Made by a program: the position numbers and the translations under genes
Shown: piece by piece, positions 50,001-60,570 of the stretch
Layout of the letters: the number at the start of each line of letters is the position of its first letter
Numbering within the stretch: the stretch's first letter is position 1
Source: Agelaius tricolor
Lineage: Eukaryota > Chordata > Aves > Passeriformes > Icteridae
Assembly: GCA_023055355.1 (NCBI GenBank)
Contig: JALJCS010000002.1
Coordinates: forward strand, 88,561,001-88,625,000
Length of the DNA: 64,000 nt
Reading direction: 5' to 3'
Notes under the pieces: generated by a model
Told to the model about the DNA's origin: nothing
The model's input: only the letters and a program-made list of their open reading frames with translations
Database searches by the model: none

Positions 50001-50351
50001 TCATGTTGATTATAGAAAAGATAAATGCTGGGTCACCTGTCAGAGCAGCAAGGGCAGCAGCTGTGCCAAAGGCTTTGCTGAGCTCATGCAAACCTGGCTA
50101 CAGCTGCAGTGAGAAGAGAAGGTGTAAGGGAAAAAACCTGTGATGTGGCCATGAACAAACAGCAGCTGGGGCCACCTTCATGGAAAAAAATAATTCTCCA
50201 ATTCTTGTTTTGTGTCATAAATTGCTCACAACTTTAAATAATTCCATTAAACTTTTTAGTATACTGTCAGCCTAAGCTGAAAGCTTTCTTGTGACTTAGG
50301 ATTTGCCCTGAATTTACACAAAAATTCAGAATCTGCATTGCAGTGCGTTTT
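47087..50351. other. Unique non-coding DNA
   Basis: About 3.3 kb without a recognised gene or transposon. A 20-nt palindrome with 9-bp perfect arms (ttgagccag / ctggctcaa) lies at 49533-49552, and a 12-A run lies at 48048-48059. The longest frame (48120-48539, 139 codons) shows a hydrophobic start but no family resemblance I can name. Confidence 0.5.
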
Positions 50352-50995
50352 TGTACTTTGTAATACTTTCAAGTAGTTTTGTTTTGTATCCCCATATTTT
50401 TCCCAAATGGTTTATCCCAGACTGTACCCCCCTCCCTTTACCTGTGTTATCCCTCTCCCTGGATGAGATCATCCCCAATCCCCCACCCTGGCTCTCTGTC
50501 AATCACTCTGCATCCCATCCCCTCCATCCAGAAGCTTCAGTCCAGGTTGTCGAGTGATGAGCCAGAGGCCAGGGGTCAGCCCCCCAAGCCTTGCCCCATA
50601 CGCTGTCCTAAATGTCCATCCCCCAGTGCCCATCCCTTAGGGTCACTCATTGGTTGGTAAAATGTTCTCTACTTTTGGTTTCCACCTCCCTTTAAATGTG
50701 ACCTTGGCACATCTCCCGGGGCTCTGGGCAGGAGGCCCCTGAGGTGCAGGAGCTCCTTCGGGACTCCTAGAATAAAACCTTGGATTAACCCCTGCTAAGA
50801 GTCGGCCCTTTCTCTTCCACCGATGTCTCTGGTGTCTCTTGTGCTGCACAGGCGCCCAGCCCAGGTGCCCTCAGCACCCTCGGGGCACACACAGAGAGTG
50901 TCTCCCCCCAGCCCAGGTGCCCTCAGTACCCCCCAGTGTCTGCTGACTCGGGACTGGCCCAGGGCTCCTGAGAGGCTCCCAGAGGCACAGAGACA
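50352..50995 (+). mobile_element. 5' LTR of an ERVK-like endogenous retrovirus
   Basis: This LTR of about 644 bp begins tgtactttgtaatactttc and ends gaggcacagagaca. Its right edge is fixed by the primer binding site 3 bp further on. It has a ttaaa-type TATA region near 50691, an aataaa signal at 50771-50776, and a long U5 in which an 18-bp word (cagcccaggtgccctcag) occurs twice (about 50857 and 50911). I recall this LTR from songbird genomes, but the family name is not certain. Because leader sequence follows it, it is the 5' LTR of a provirus and not a solo LTR. The rest of the provirus is missing within a few hundred bases. Confidence 0.85.
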
Positions 50996-50998
50996 GCT

Positions 50999-51016
50999 TG
51001 GTGCCCAATGTGAGGC
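50999..51016 (+). other. Retroviral primer binding site, tRNA-Lys type
   Basis: The 18 bases tggtgcccaatgtgaggc match 15 of 18 positions of the lysine-tRNA (Lys1,2) type primer binding site used by betaretrovirus/ERVK-like elements. It lies 3 bp after the LTR end, as expected. Two of the three differences are C-to-T, consistent with decay at former CpG sites. Confidence 0.85.
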
Positions 51017-51380
51017 GCCATTTCTTGCAGTTTGAATTGCTGCTAGTAAAGTCCAGGGTAAAGAAGCAAAAAAGGCTTTTGGATAATATCCATAGATGTT
51101 TAATTCAGCCATGTGATGAGATGTTCTCCTCTCCAACCCACACTCCCCCCCAAGGTCCCCCTCTCTCCCCCAGGGGCCTCCTGGCTGATCTTGGTCTCCA
51201 GGCAGTATCAAGGTGAGGCCCAATCAGGGAAAAGGGAGGGAGAGCCTCAGGAGCACCTATGTTCAGGCATAGGAACAGGGGAAGGAGCCAGTGGGGTGTA
51301 ACTTAGGAGAAGCCCCTCCAGGGCCTCCACAAATCTGGATCTTAATTGGCCTCCTCTTTCATTGCCACACTCTCAGAATG
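51017..51380. mobile_element. Unassigned retroviral remnant
   Basis: This lies between the primer binding site and the next LTR. The first ~30 bp continues like a retroviral leader (gcgccatttcttgcag). The remainder contains a C-rich block and does not resemble gag in any frame. Read on the minus strand it has features that could be another LTR fragment in opposite orientation, but I cannot prove it. It contains a minus-strand G-quadruplex-type motif at 51137-51171. Confidence 0.45.
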
Positions 51381-51908
51381 GCTGGGGCTGTGCTAACCGG
51401 GACAGTGGGGACTTAGGGCCCCAGCATGGCTGGTGAAAAACGGCCAGCAGAAGGTTGACCTGGCCTTGGGCAAGATATATTTTCATCTCTACAAAGCTCT
51501 TTGGAATTGGAATAATTTGGTAAAACAGAATCTCTCTCATTTGTGCCAGCCTTGACCAGGTTTTGATGGCCAATTCTTGTACATGAGCGCGTGGGATTTG
51601 GTTGGAATAAAGGTGATTTTCTTCATAGTAGCTGGTGTAGAGCTGTGCTTTAGGTGCACAACCAAAATGATGGTTTTTGGACTGCAGAGCAGAGCTTGGA
51701 CAGAGCCAAGGCCTTTTCTGTTCCTCACTCCAACCCACCAGCAAGGAGGCTGAGGGTGCACAAGGAACTAGGAGGGGACACAGCAGGGACAGCTGACCTG
51801 ACCTGACCCAGGGGATGGTGTGACACCATGGCATCATGCTCAGCACATAGCACTGGGGAAGGAGAAAGGGGGGGATGTTCAAAGTGATGGTGTTTGTCTT
51901 CTCCACAA
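51381..51908 (+). mobile_element. LTR of an endogenous retrovirus (third family), 5' piece
   Basis: This LTR belongs to the same family as 35500-35973 but keeps more of its 5' part: 'ggcaagatatattttcatct' (about 51471), 'cagaatctctctcatttgtg' (about 51527) and 'agagcagagcttggacagag' (about 51686). It is interrupted at about 51908 by a CR1 and resumes at 52288. The two pieces together span roughly 740 bp of LTR. The 5' edge is approximate, and the TATA word of the other copy is degraded here (cacatag). No internal retroviral genes are attached. Confidence 0.82.
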
Positions 51909-52287
51909 GGTTTTAGCCTGGAGAAGAGGAGGCTTAGAGGTGACCTTATTGCTCTCTACAACTTCCTGAAGGGACGTTGTAGACAGGTGGGGTTGGTCTC
52001 TTCCACCAGGCAGAACTGACAGAACAAGACAACACAGTCTCAAGCTATGTCAGAGAAGGTATAGGTTGGATATTAGGAAAAAAATGTTCACCAAAAGAAT
52101 AATAAAGTACTGGAATGCTCTTCCCAGGGAGGTGGTAGAATCACCATCTCTGGATGTGTTTATAAAAAGTCTGGACATGGCACTTGGTGCTATGGTCTAG
52201 TTGAGATGTTAGGGCACAGGTTGGACTCGATGATCTTAGAGGTCTCTTCCAACCTCATTATTCTGTGATGCTGTGTGATTCTGTGTA
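51909..52287 (+). mobile_element. CR1 LINE nested in an LTR
   Basis: A 379-bp CR1 3' fragment runs from 'ttttagcctggagaagagga' through 'cagggaggtggtagaatcac' (52124) and 'ggttggactcgatgatctta' (52221). It ends in an 'attctgtgatgctgtgtgat'-type tail. It splits the surrounding LTR, whose uninterrupted form is seen at 35690-35740. The insertion therefore postdates the LTR. Compared with that copy about 15-20 bp of LTR are missing at the junction, suggesting a small deletion on integration. Confidence 0.93.
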
Positions 52288-52501
52288 ATGGAGCCCTGCT
52301 ATCCTGGCATGGCTGAGCACCTGCCTGCCCAAGGGAAGTGGTGAATAAATTCCTTGTTTTGCTCTGCCTGCATGTGCAGCTCATGTTTTACCTCCTTACC
52401 TGTCTTTATCTCAGCCCACAAGATTTCTCACTCTTCCGATTCTCTCTGACATCCCACCTGGAGGGAATGAGAGAGCTGCTGGCTGGGCTTAACCCACGAC
52501 C
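52288..52501 (+). mobile_element. LTR of an endogenous retrovirus (third family), 3' piece
   Basis: This continues the LTR after the CR1 with 'tggagccctgctatcctggc', 'ctgcctgcccaagggaag' and 'ttacctgtctttatctcagc'. It ends near 'gggcttaacccacgac'. It aligns along its length with 35745-35973. Confidence 0.85.
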
Positions 52502-55148
52502 CTTTGGGGCGTTTTTTGGTGCTCAGCTCTTGTGCATGCGTGTGTCACTTTGGGGAGTGGAGCTCAGGAAAGTGCTAGTGCAGGTCAGGAGCTCAGAGCC
52601 CCTTAGGCAGCATAGCTGCCAATTACTGCATGATGAAATTGCACAGATCATGGCCAGCATTTGTGTGCTCAGGAGTTCACCTGGCAGTCAGATCTGACTG
52701 AACACAGCTGTTCCATCCTGAAAGACAGAGCAGGCAATTCAGGCTCTGCACACAAAGCCTGACAGCGGGTGCTCGCTTCCAGAGTGAGCCAGGCTTTGAG
52801 GCAGCAGGAGGGAGCAGCTCTGAGCTCTGCCACCTGATGGGTTCATGCAGGGCTTCATCTGGCTGTGGGGATCTGTGCAGGCTTGAATCACACCTTCTGA
52901 CAGTGCCTGTGTAAGCTGCCCTGGGAAGAATGAGACAGGCAGCTGATTCCTGGTCCAGAGATGGGAATAATGGCAGTGCTCACCGTGCCCTTCCTGGTGG
53001 CAAATGACATCTGTTACCTGCTGGCAGGACTCTGAGGCTGGTGAGGGACAGCTCTTCTGGTTAACTGTTTCCATGTCACAATGCCAGCCACCCTAGGGGC
53101 TGCATGTGAGATGTGTGCATTGAAACAGAATGTGCAAATTTTACAGTTCTCTTGCTTCTTATTGCTCCAGCCTGCAGTCATGGAAAGACACAGATGCAGA
53201 TTCTCTGGACTTAGGAGGGTCTTGAAAGGTGCATTTTCTTCCTGAAATCCTCTATCATTTTGTTCTTCTCTAAGGCATTTAGGAAAGAGTATGTGAAATC
53301 TGATTTGCCTGGCACAGTGGTGTCAGCCAGGCTGTGATTACTGAGCTGCCTGCCTGTCAGAGGATGGGACAACTTTGCTTGGGATCAAGTCTTTGTGTTG
53401 TTTACAGAAGAGCTGAGCTTTTAAAAAGCTTTTAATCTATTTCTACTGCAACCAAGCCAGGTGAGCTTCCCAGTTGCTTCGTATCCAGATGTGAGCAACA
53501 GTTTTAAGTGTAGTATATGAAGTTATTACTCTTTGCTAACTCCAACAATTCTCTTAAATCCTGGATAATACTGGAGCTTCAAGAACAGGTGTGTGATGTT
53601 GATGTACAATGAGAAAGCTTACCAGGTCAGGGGCTTCCCTCTTTCTGCTCCTCCGTGTCACCTGCAGTGGCACAGGCTGGGGATACCAGTATATCCTTAG
53701 AAAAACAAACATCTACACATGCAAATGAGCTCTGTTCCTGCCCATGGACAGCAGTCCTGTAATCCTGACCAGTTTTCATCCCTCTCTTCCTTCCTGGTGC
53801 TCCCTTCTCCTCTGGTGGCTTGAAAGTGGCAACATCTGTGAGCTATAAATATGATTGTGGTTAGATTCATCTGTCTCAAAGAAAATTGGAAATCATATCT
53901 TAAAACTACTTTCTGGGAAAACATAATGGGTTACAAAGTAAATAATCAATTTTCATTACAATGATTGTTTTAATAGATGTCATGATGGTGCCCTGATGTT
54001 CTACTGCATACACTTATGTGAGGGATTGCCTCCCCTTTCCCTGCTCCTCTCTTTCAAAATACAACTGCTGGCAGAATGTGACTGATTGAAAATCAAGTAG
54101 GATGTTGTGCTCTTTAATACCCACAGAGCTCAAACTGACATTGGAAAACCCTTTGCACAGCATCCAGCTGATGTGCCTTGGAGCTGATCTGGAAGGGACT
54201 CCTGTTGGATGAGAAAGAAGCCTAAATCCAGAGCACTTTGAAATCAAAGAGGATTTTAGAGTGGCTTTAATAGATTTGAATCAGGCCTCTGCCCAAGCTG
54301 AGACTGCCACAGGGAGATGGAGTTGTGCTGCTGAGTGCTGTGAGGGTGGTCCCAAATCCTTGGTATGGGCCTGAGATACTCTCACCAAGCCTTACCTGGG
54401 CTGCAAAAGGCAGGAAATGAGAGGAGAAAGATGAAATCCTGGGAGAAATAGGGACAAATAGGGAGAATACACTTCCCTGGGTCCTAGGGAGAAAAGCAGG
54501 TGAGGTGCTCAGCTGGGGATGCCAGGAGTTCCCAAGGGGCTTCTGTGCCGGGATCAGCTCAAGTCAAGGCCAAGCAGTGACTGGGTCAAATCAAGAACAA
54601 CCCCAAAACCTATGTGCATGCCTTCATGCAGGTATCAGATGCCTTTAAAGGAACATCCACCTGAAAATAGGATTGTAGGGTAAGCAAATTATTCAATATA
54701 TGTCAGCCAGTCCTCATTAAATTCCTGTGAGTCTGCACTTTCAGTCTTTGCTAGGGTGTGATTGGTGATCCCCTGCCATGAATGATGGCTGGGTGTCTGA
54801 GATGGGAGACATGCTCACTAAGGACCAGCCTCAGTGCTGAATTCTTCCTCCTCACCTCAGTGTAGCATGTTCTTACACCTAGAGTCCAGGAATAAGATGT
54901 GAAATGCTCCTGAGAATTTTTGCTGTTCTGTGTCTATAGGATGATGGTTGGTATATCTTCCTCTCTGAGGGTATGTGGGCAGGGGGAAATGTCCAATGTA
55001 CAATGGCAGTGCTGGCTTTGTGTATAAACATAATTCATGCACTGCAATGAATCAAAATCCATCCCTTTTGAAATTTTCCATGTTTTCAGAATTTTCATGA
55101 TTTTTCAGCTCGGAACCTGAATCTTTCCCCCCTTTATTTAGGCTGATT
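52502..55148. other. Unique non-coding DNA
   Basis: No gene or transposon is recognised in these 2.6 kb. A G+C-richer part at 52740-53080 has an open frame of 111 codons on the minus strand without any motif I can name. Confidence 0.5.
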
Positions 55149-55187
55149 AAAAAAACAACAACAACAACAACAACAACAAAAAAAAAC
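55149..55187. repeat. (CAA)n microsatellite with A-runs
   Basis: About nine aac/caa units are flanked by A-runs on both sides. It is short and probably polymorphic. Confidence 0.93.
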
Positions 55188-58100
55188 AGTTTATTTTTTT
55201 GCCCTTCTTCTTTCTTCCTTCCATTTATTTCTTCAGCAGCAGAGGTGAGGAAGGCCCAGATCCCTGCAATGTGCAGCCCCAGGCATCCCAGCTGGCCCCA
55301 GCAAGGAGATGCTTTGAGGGCTGGGAGCTGCTCCGAGCACCAGGCACATTCCATCAAGCTCCTCGTCTGAATGGAAAGCTGAAGTGCCTTCTCTATGTAG
55401 GGAGGATTGAAACCAGATCCTGCTATTAAATTTGTTAAATGGAAATGTAATGATTTATGAGGGAGGTAGTGAACCCTTAGAAAGAATTCAGTAATAATAA
55501 CACTGGGTGAACAGCACTGTGGCAAGGCTTCAGAAGGAAATGATCTGTTAAAAAAATAAAATAAAATAAAAAAACCCCACACATTGAAATAACCCTAGAT
55601 AAACACAGCAACTAGATGTGAACCTGATAAGAACTTTAATTATTTCTAATGAGATCAGCAAGGCAAGCAAAGGACTGAAGTGGAACTCATCTGATATAAC
55701 CAATAAGCAGCACAAGCAATATCCTTTTACAGTCACGCTTGAGGAGTTCAAAGCCATGCAATGTGTTTAGCCACACACCAGTACTGCTGGCAGATGTGGA
55801 ACTAAATCCTAGGGATTTCTTTGGGAAAAAAAAAAAAGTTATTCAAATGTCCCCATATATTTATATTTTTCTGGAACACATGTCAAAATTGAAAAGGTAC
55901 TCAAAGTTTTAGGTGAGTACTATATTGAACACTGTAGGGTCACAGTGCCATTAAAAAAGTTTGGCTTATTAATGATACCAATTTTAGCCAGTTTGGAAAA
56001 GCAATACTCTGACTAGAGTTTGTCTTGTTAGAAAAGGGGTGAGGATGTCCGGTCATGGCTATGTATGTGTTTAAAGCTTACTCAAGAGTCTTCACTTATT
56101 AAAAAAAGAAAATAAAGAAAATAGAGGGGGGCCATTATGGCTTTCCACATTTCTCTGCTTTGTGTCCATGGGATCATGGCAATGAATGCTGCAGACCAAA
56201 CCAGGGCTTTAATGAAATGAGAGACCCAGAGCTGAAAGAGAGCTGCTTGTATGAACCTTTCCATCCCAATCCATCCCCTGATTTCCCTGGGAGAACAGGT
56301 AGCTCACAAGGTCACTTCAGTCAGGTCCTCAGCCAGGAAAGGAAAGCCAGATCCTGAGAAAAGAAGGAATAAAAAACCAATAGCTCTGGAGAGTAACCAC
56401 ATATTGCTCTCAACTATATTAACACATAGAAATGTGTATAAAGATCTGGCTCTGGGCTCTGTCTGACTCAGGGAGAATTGCTGTGATTAGCCAGACTCCT
56501 GGAAAATAATAATGGCCCACTGCAAAATGGAAGGAAACTTTTTTATGGGTTTTATTGCTTTTTTTTAAGAGGGTAGGATACCTCCCCTTGCATTCTCTTG
56601 CCTCTGTGGTTTTTCATCACTGGACTTTTAATATTGCAACTACATCACTTCCCACACACATATGCACTTTTTTCCCCTGTTGGTTGATTTTATTTCTCCA
56701 GCCACTCCACACTGTGTCACACTGTGTATAAAATGGAATATCTACTTTTGCTACTGCCCTGAGAGCAGCATGGCATCCTGCTTAACAGCTGTGGCCACTA
56801 ATTCACTGCAACTGCAGTCTGTCTTCTCAGCATCAGCTACATTTCTTTTCCATACGTTAACTCCCTTTCAGCTTAATTTTCCCGTTACCCAGCAGTAACA
56901 TTGAGTAACTGTGTTGGGCTGTATTCAAATGCAAATTAATATTCCCTTCTGCCCATTAACTCTGCTGTTTCTTGTCTAGCCAAAGCAACTGGAAACAAGC
57001 ATGTATCTTGGTTCAGTGGTCGGACAGAGGGGCCCTGTCTGGGCTGGGATTGTTGTTCATCTCCAAGAGCAGACACAAACCAGCAGGCTGCAGAAAGGAG
57101 AGGTCCTTCATCAAGATGTTTCTTGTCAAATAACCCCTGGACTCCAGCCATTCAGCAAACACCATGGCTCTCTTGAATTTCCGTGTTTGACGTATGTAAT
57201 TCACACAATGCCTGTGCTGTGCTCTAGATTGGAGACATCCAGTGGATTGACATCCAGAAACCTTTAGATGAGGCATGGGGAAGGGAAGATATCACTGAGC
57301 AAGGCATATGACTCAAATCTTAAAAATTGTTAAGCTACAGAAAGCTTTAAACAGAGCAGCCTGGCAGAAAGCACCTTCCCCAAAAGTGATGTAGGCATGA
57401 ATGCTGAGAGCATGGAGAGAGTGGATGGGGGAAGAGAAGAAAATATATAAAATAATTTATTTTTACATTATTTGGAACATTTGGGGTATCTTTCTTTCAC
57501 AGCTCTTTTTTTTTCAGGATCACTCAGAGTTAGAAACAGTAGCACCGTTTCAGGAGGAAAAAAGGGGTGTAATTCCTTTGAAACCCCACCACCCAAAAAA
57601 ATTGATCTCCACACATGTGAGCCACTAGTACCAAAAATTCCTACACATTTCTTCATACCTATGCAAGCCTGAGCCTCATTTGAATTTGTTTCCCACTCTG
57701 GTGCTTAACCTTCAATCATCTACTGGTCTCACCTTTCCCCTCCAGCACAGGCATGGGCAGTGTGTGTAGAGAGCATTACTCCATGCTAAGCAAATCTTAT
57801 GCTTTGCAAAGAACATTTTTTAGTTTTCTATCTTTTTCTGCATCCTATTTGGAAAAAAACTTTTGAGTTTAAGTTGGTTTATTCCCTTTGAAAATTCCAG
57901 AAGTAAAAGAGATACAAGAACAGGGACAATATCCATCACTTAGGGGTCTTCAATGAATAATAAAAAAAGCTGTGAGGCAAAACTATGATTCTTGAACCCA
58001 TCCTGAGAGCAGTTGAAGCTCAGTTGTTGGAAAGCATGCTCTGGGGATGGAGTGCATTGGTTAGAAAAGGATAGGCACCACTTTCCTGACCACAGTTCCA

Positions 58101-60472
58101 GCTGGCTGAGCTGGTAACAGCAGTTGTTCAGTCAGGAGGCATAAAAAAGCATTCCCCCCTTCAAAGTAAGCCCTGCAACACTGATCAGAAATCTCAGATT
58201 TCTGCAAAACACTTGCAAAAAGTTATGTGGAAAATGGTTTGCGCACCAAAATGAAATGAGAAAAGGTATTTACCTAATGCAAAAACAATTAATAGATAAG
58301 AGATATTTTTAATCATGTCACAAAGAGGAAGGGAATAGAATACCCCTGGAATAAATTATTTGCCATAAAAAGAAATCACTTCTCCTTGGAAAACCCACAC
58401 CTTTGAGTTCATGATGGGTAAAAAGACAGTTGTTTAAATTTCCCATTTCTGAGTTCAGAGCATTACTTCTGTTCATCTTTATGACCATTTCATGCATAAG
58501 AAGCCTGTTCTTCCTTCCAGTGCAGAGTTATGAATGTGTCAGCCCAGATAACTGCTGAAATTCAGCCATCTGCAAGATGTTGCCATGGAAAGAGCCTATT
58601 GCACAGGAGTTTTTGGCTGTGGATATTGTTCTGGAGATTGCACTTTCTGTACAGGACCTTGTGGTTTTGGTGCCCTTTGGAGAGAGCGAATTCCATGGCA
58701 GATCACTGCAGTTGTTTAACCTTAGGCACTAAAAAAAAGCAAAGGCAACACTTCTTGAGTCCAAATGTGTGATACCAGAGAAGGAAGTTTTGTTACAACA
58801 TGATGAAAATACATTTTCTGGACAAAGATGTGAGAAGCTAATCCAACAGTGGCTGAAAGAAATCAAACAAGTGTTGCACAAAACAGATCACCTTTTATCT
58901 CTGACCTACCCAAAAAGGACAAGCATAAACTAAAGGCAGTAAAAACAACCCTTGTCCTTCTGGCCTTTCTTATCTTTAAAGAGGCAGCAACTGGGCTCCC
59001 AGTTTTGAAGTCAATCAAATGATGGGTCTGCTAAAACTGATTAGCACATGCCTGCATGCTGGGACATTGATGGAAGGAGAGCTGGGAACACAGCCCTCTG
59101 AAGTGGAAAGGGCTGGAAGCCTCTGAGGCTGTGGGATCACAGAGGGACATGTAGATCCCCTCTGTCAGCTGCAGCAATGAGAGTGAGCAAAATGCAGGAA
59201 TAGTATTTCATGCTGCTGAATGTGCAGATCTCATTTGCATCTGCAGCATTCCCCATCCTCCAGCTCTGAGCTCTCAGTGCATCCTGAACCCCTGGATTCT
59301 TCCTCATCCAGAGACTCATTTCTGACAGAGCCTGGCATCAAATCTGTCAGATGAAGTGAAAAAAAACCCCTCATAATGAACAATAATGGAATAACAGGCT
59401 AGAGGGAAAGTTTCTTCCTAATAGCCTGTGATAGGTTCAATAAAAGCAGAGCACAAAACAAGGAAAAGAGAGGAAATTGGCAGCAGGATTGGCCCTGCTG
59501 TGGCTGCAGAGTCCCAGCCACCAAGAGCCAGAGAGCAGCATCAACACCAGGGTGCTGCTCTCCCACTGCAGGATACAAATAACTCCCCCTGAAACCAATG
59601 ACATTTATTCATGTCCTGTGGCAATTAAATGGAGCCTCCTGTCTGCTTTTCTGAGTGTTCCTGTTGCAGGGAGATCAGTGGGGGTGCAGAATTTGTGTGT
59701 AATTTGTGCTCTCTGTTCAAGAACACTCAGCTGTCCTGACAAATTGCAGAATCCTTGTCAGCACAGGACAGGGGCTGCAGGTCCCTGTCAGAGGCAGAGC
59801 CACAGGGCTGTGTGCAGGCATTGGGATGGTTTGCTTGGCTCCATTCCCATTTTCTCTCCTGCTGCCAGGTCAGCTCATTCCATGAAGCCCTCTCAAGTGC
59901 TTTTCCTTGGTCTCCCTTGCATTTTGAGGTAGAACAAGCCTTCTTATTTGAGGTTACTCTCTCACCCTACATACCCAGCTATCAGCCCCACATTAGGATG
60001 TAGGGAATGTCAGGCAGGCATCCAGACTGTGGGCTAAGAGAACCTCATGCTGCTTCTGAAAAGGCTGAGAGCTTCACCCTAGGGCTAAGGGACGGGTCTC
60101 CATGGCTTTGTTTGCACTTGGGAAACAGATTTTCTCTTGGAAATGAGCAAATCTGGGGGCAAATGCTGGAGGGCAGCATCTGAATTCAAAGCCCTCTGGG
60201 CAATGGTGGAAGAAATCCAGACTAGCACAAGTATCAGGGATATTCTGTGGTAGAAGTACAGCAGGGGAAATGATTGCTCAGGGAGTTCTTGGGAATGGCA
60301 GCTGTCTGGTTTTAAACAGTTCACAAGGCTCATCTAAAAATCAGATCAAGATTTGGCTGAAAAATTTAAAATAGGTCAGATAAAATGTATTCTGGGAAAA
60401 ACCTGAAATTCTTTGCTGTGGCAGAAAAAATTCTAAAAGTTTCTGCCTGCAGCAGAAAACCACTACTGCTGA
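55188..60472. other. Unique non-coding DNA
   Basis: About 5.3 kb without a recognised gene or transposon. It contains a short (AAAAT)n run at 55549-55574 and an 11- to 12-A run at about 55826-55837. Open frames reach 151 codons (59477-59932, plus) but show no known domain, and no pair of credible splice sites frames them. Confidence 0.5.
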
Positions 60473-60570
60473 TTTTTTTTGTTTGTTTGGTTTGGTTTTT
60501 TATGTTTTAGTTCTTTTGTTTGTTTGTTTGTTTGGGGTTCTTTTGGGGTTTTTTTGTTGTTGTTTTTGTT
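60473..60570. repeat. T/G-rich simple repeat, (TTTG)n
   Basis: About 98 bp consists almost only of t and g on the plus strand, with a regular tttg block near 60516-60534 and two gggg runs. It is a degenerate microsatellite. Confidence 0.9.

Noticed and set aside
51373..51906. 177-codon open frame on the minus strand
   Set aside because: It is antisense to an LTR, and no retroviral or host domain is visible.
50352..52501. A complete endogenous retrovirus with two matching LTRs
   Set aside because: The LTR at 50352-50995 and the one at 51381-52501 belong to different families, and there is no gag, pol or env between them.
59477..59932. 151-codon open frame on the plus strand
   Set aside because: No recognisable domain, no signal of codon bias and no supporting splice or promoter context. 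Long frames of this size occur by chance in G+C-richer patches.
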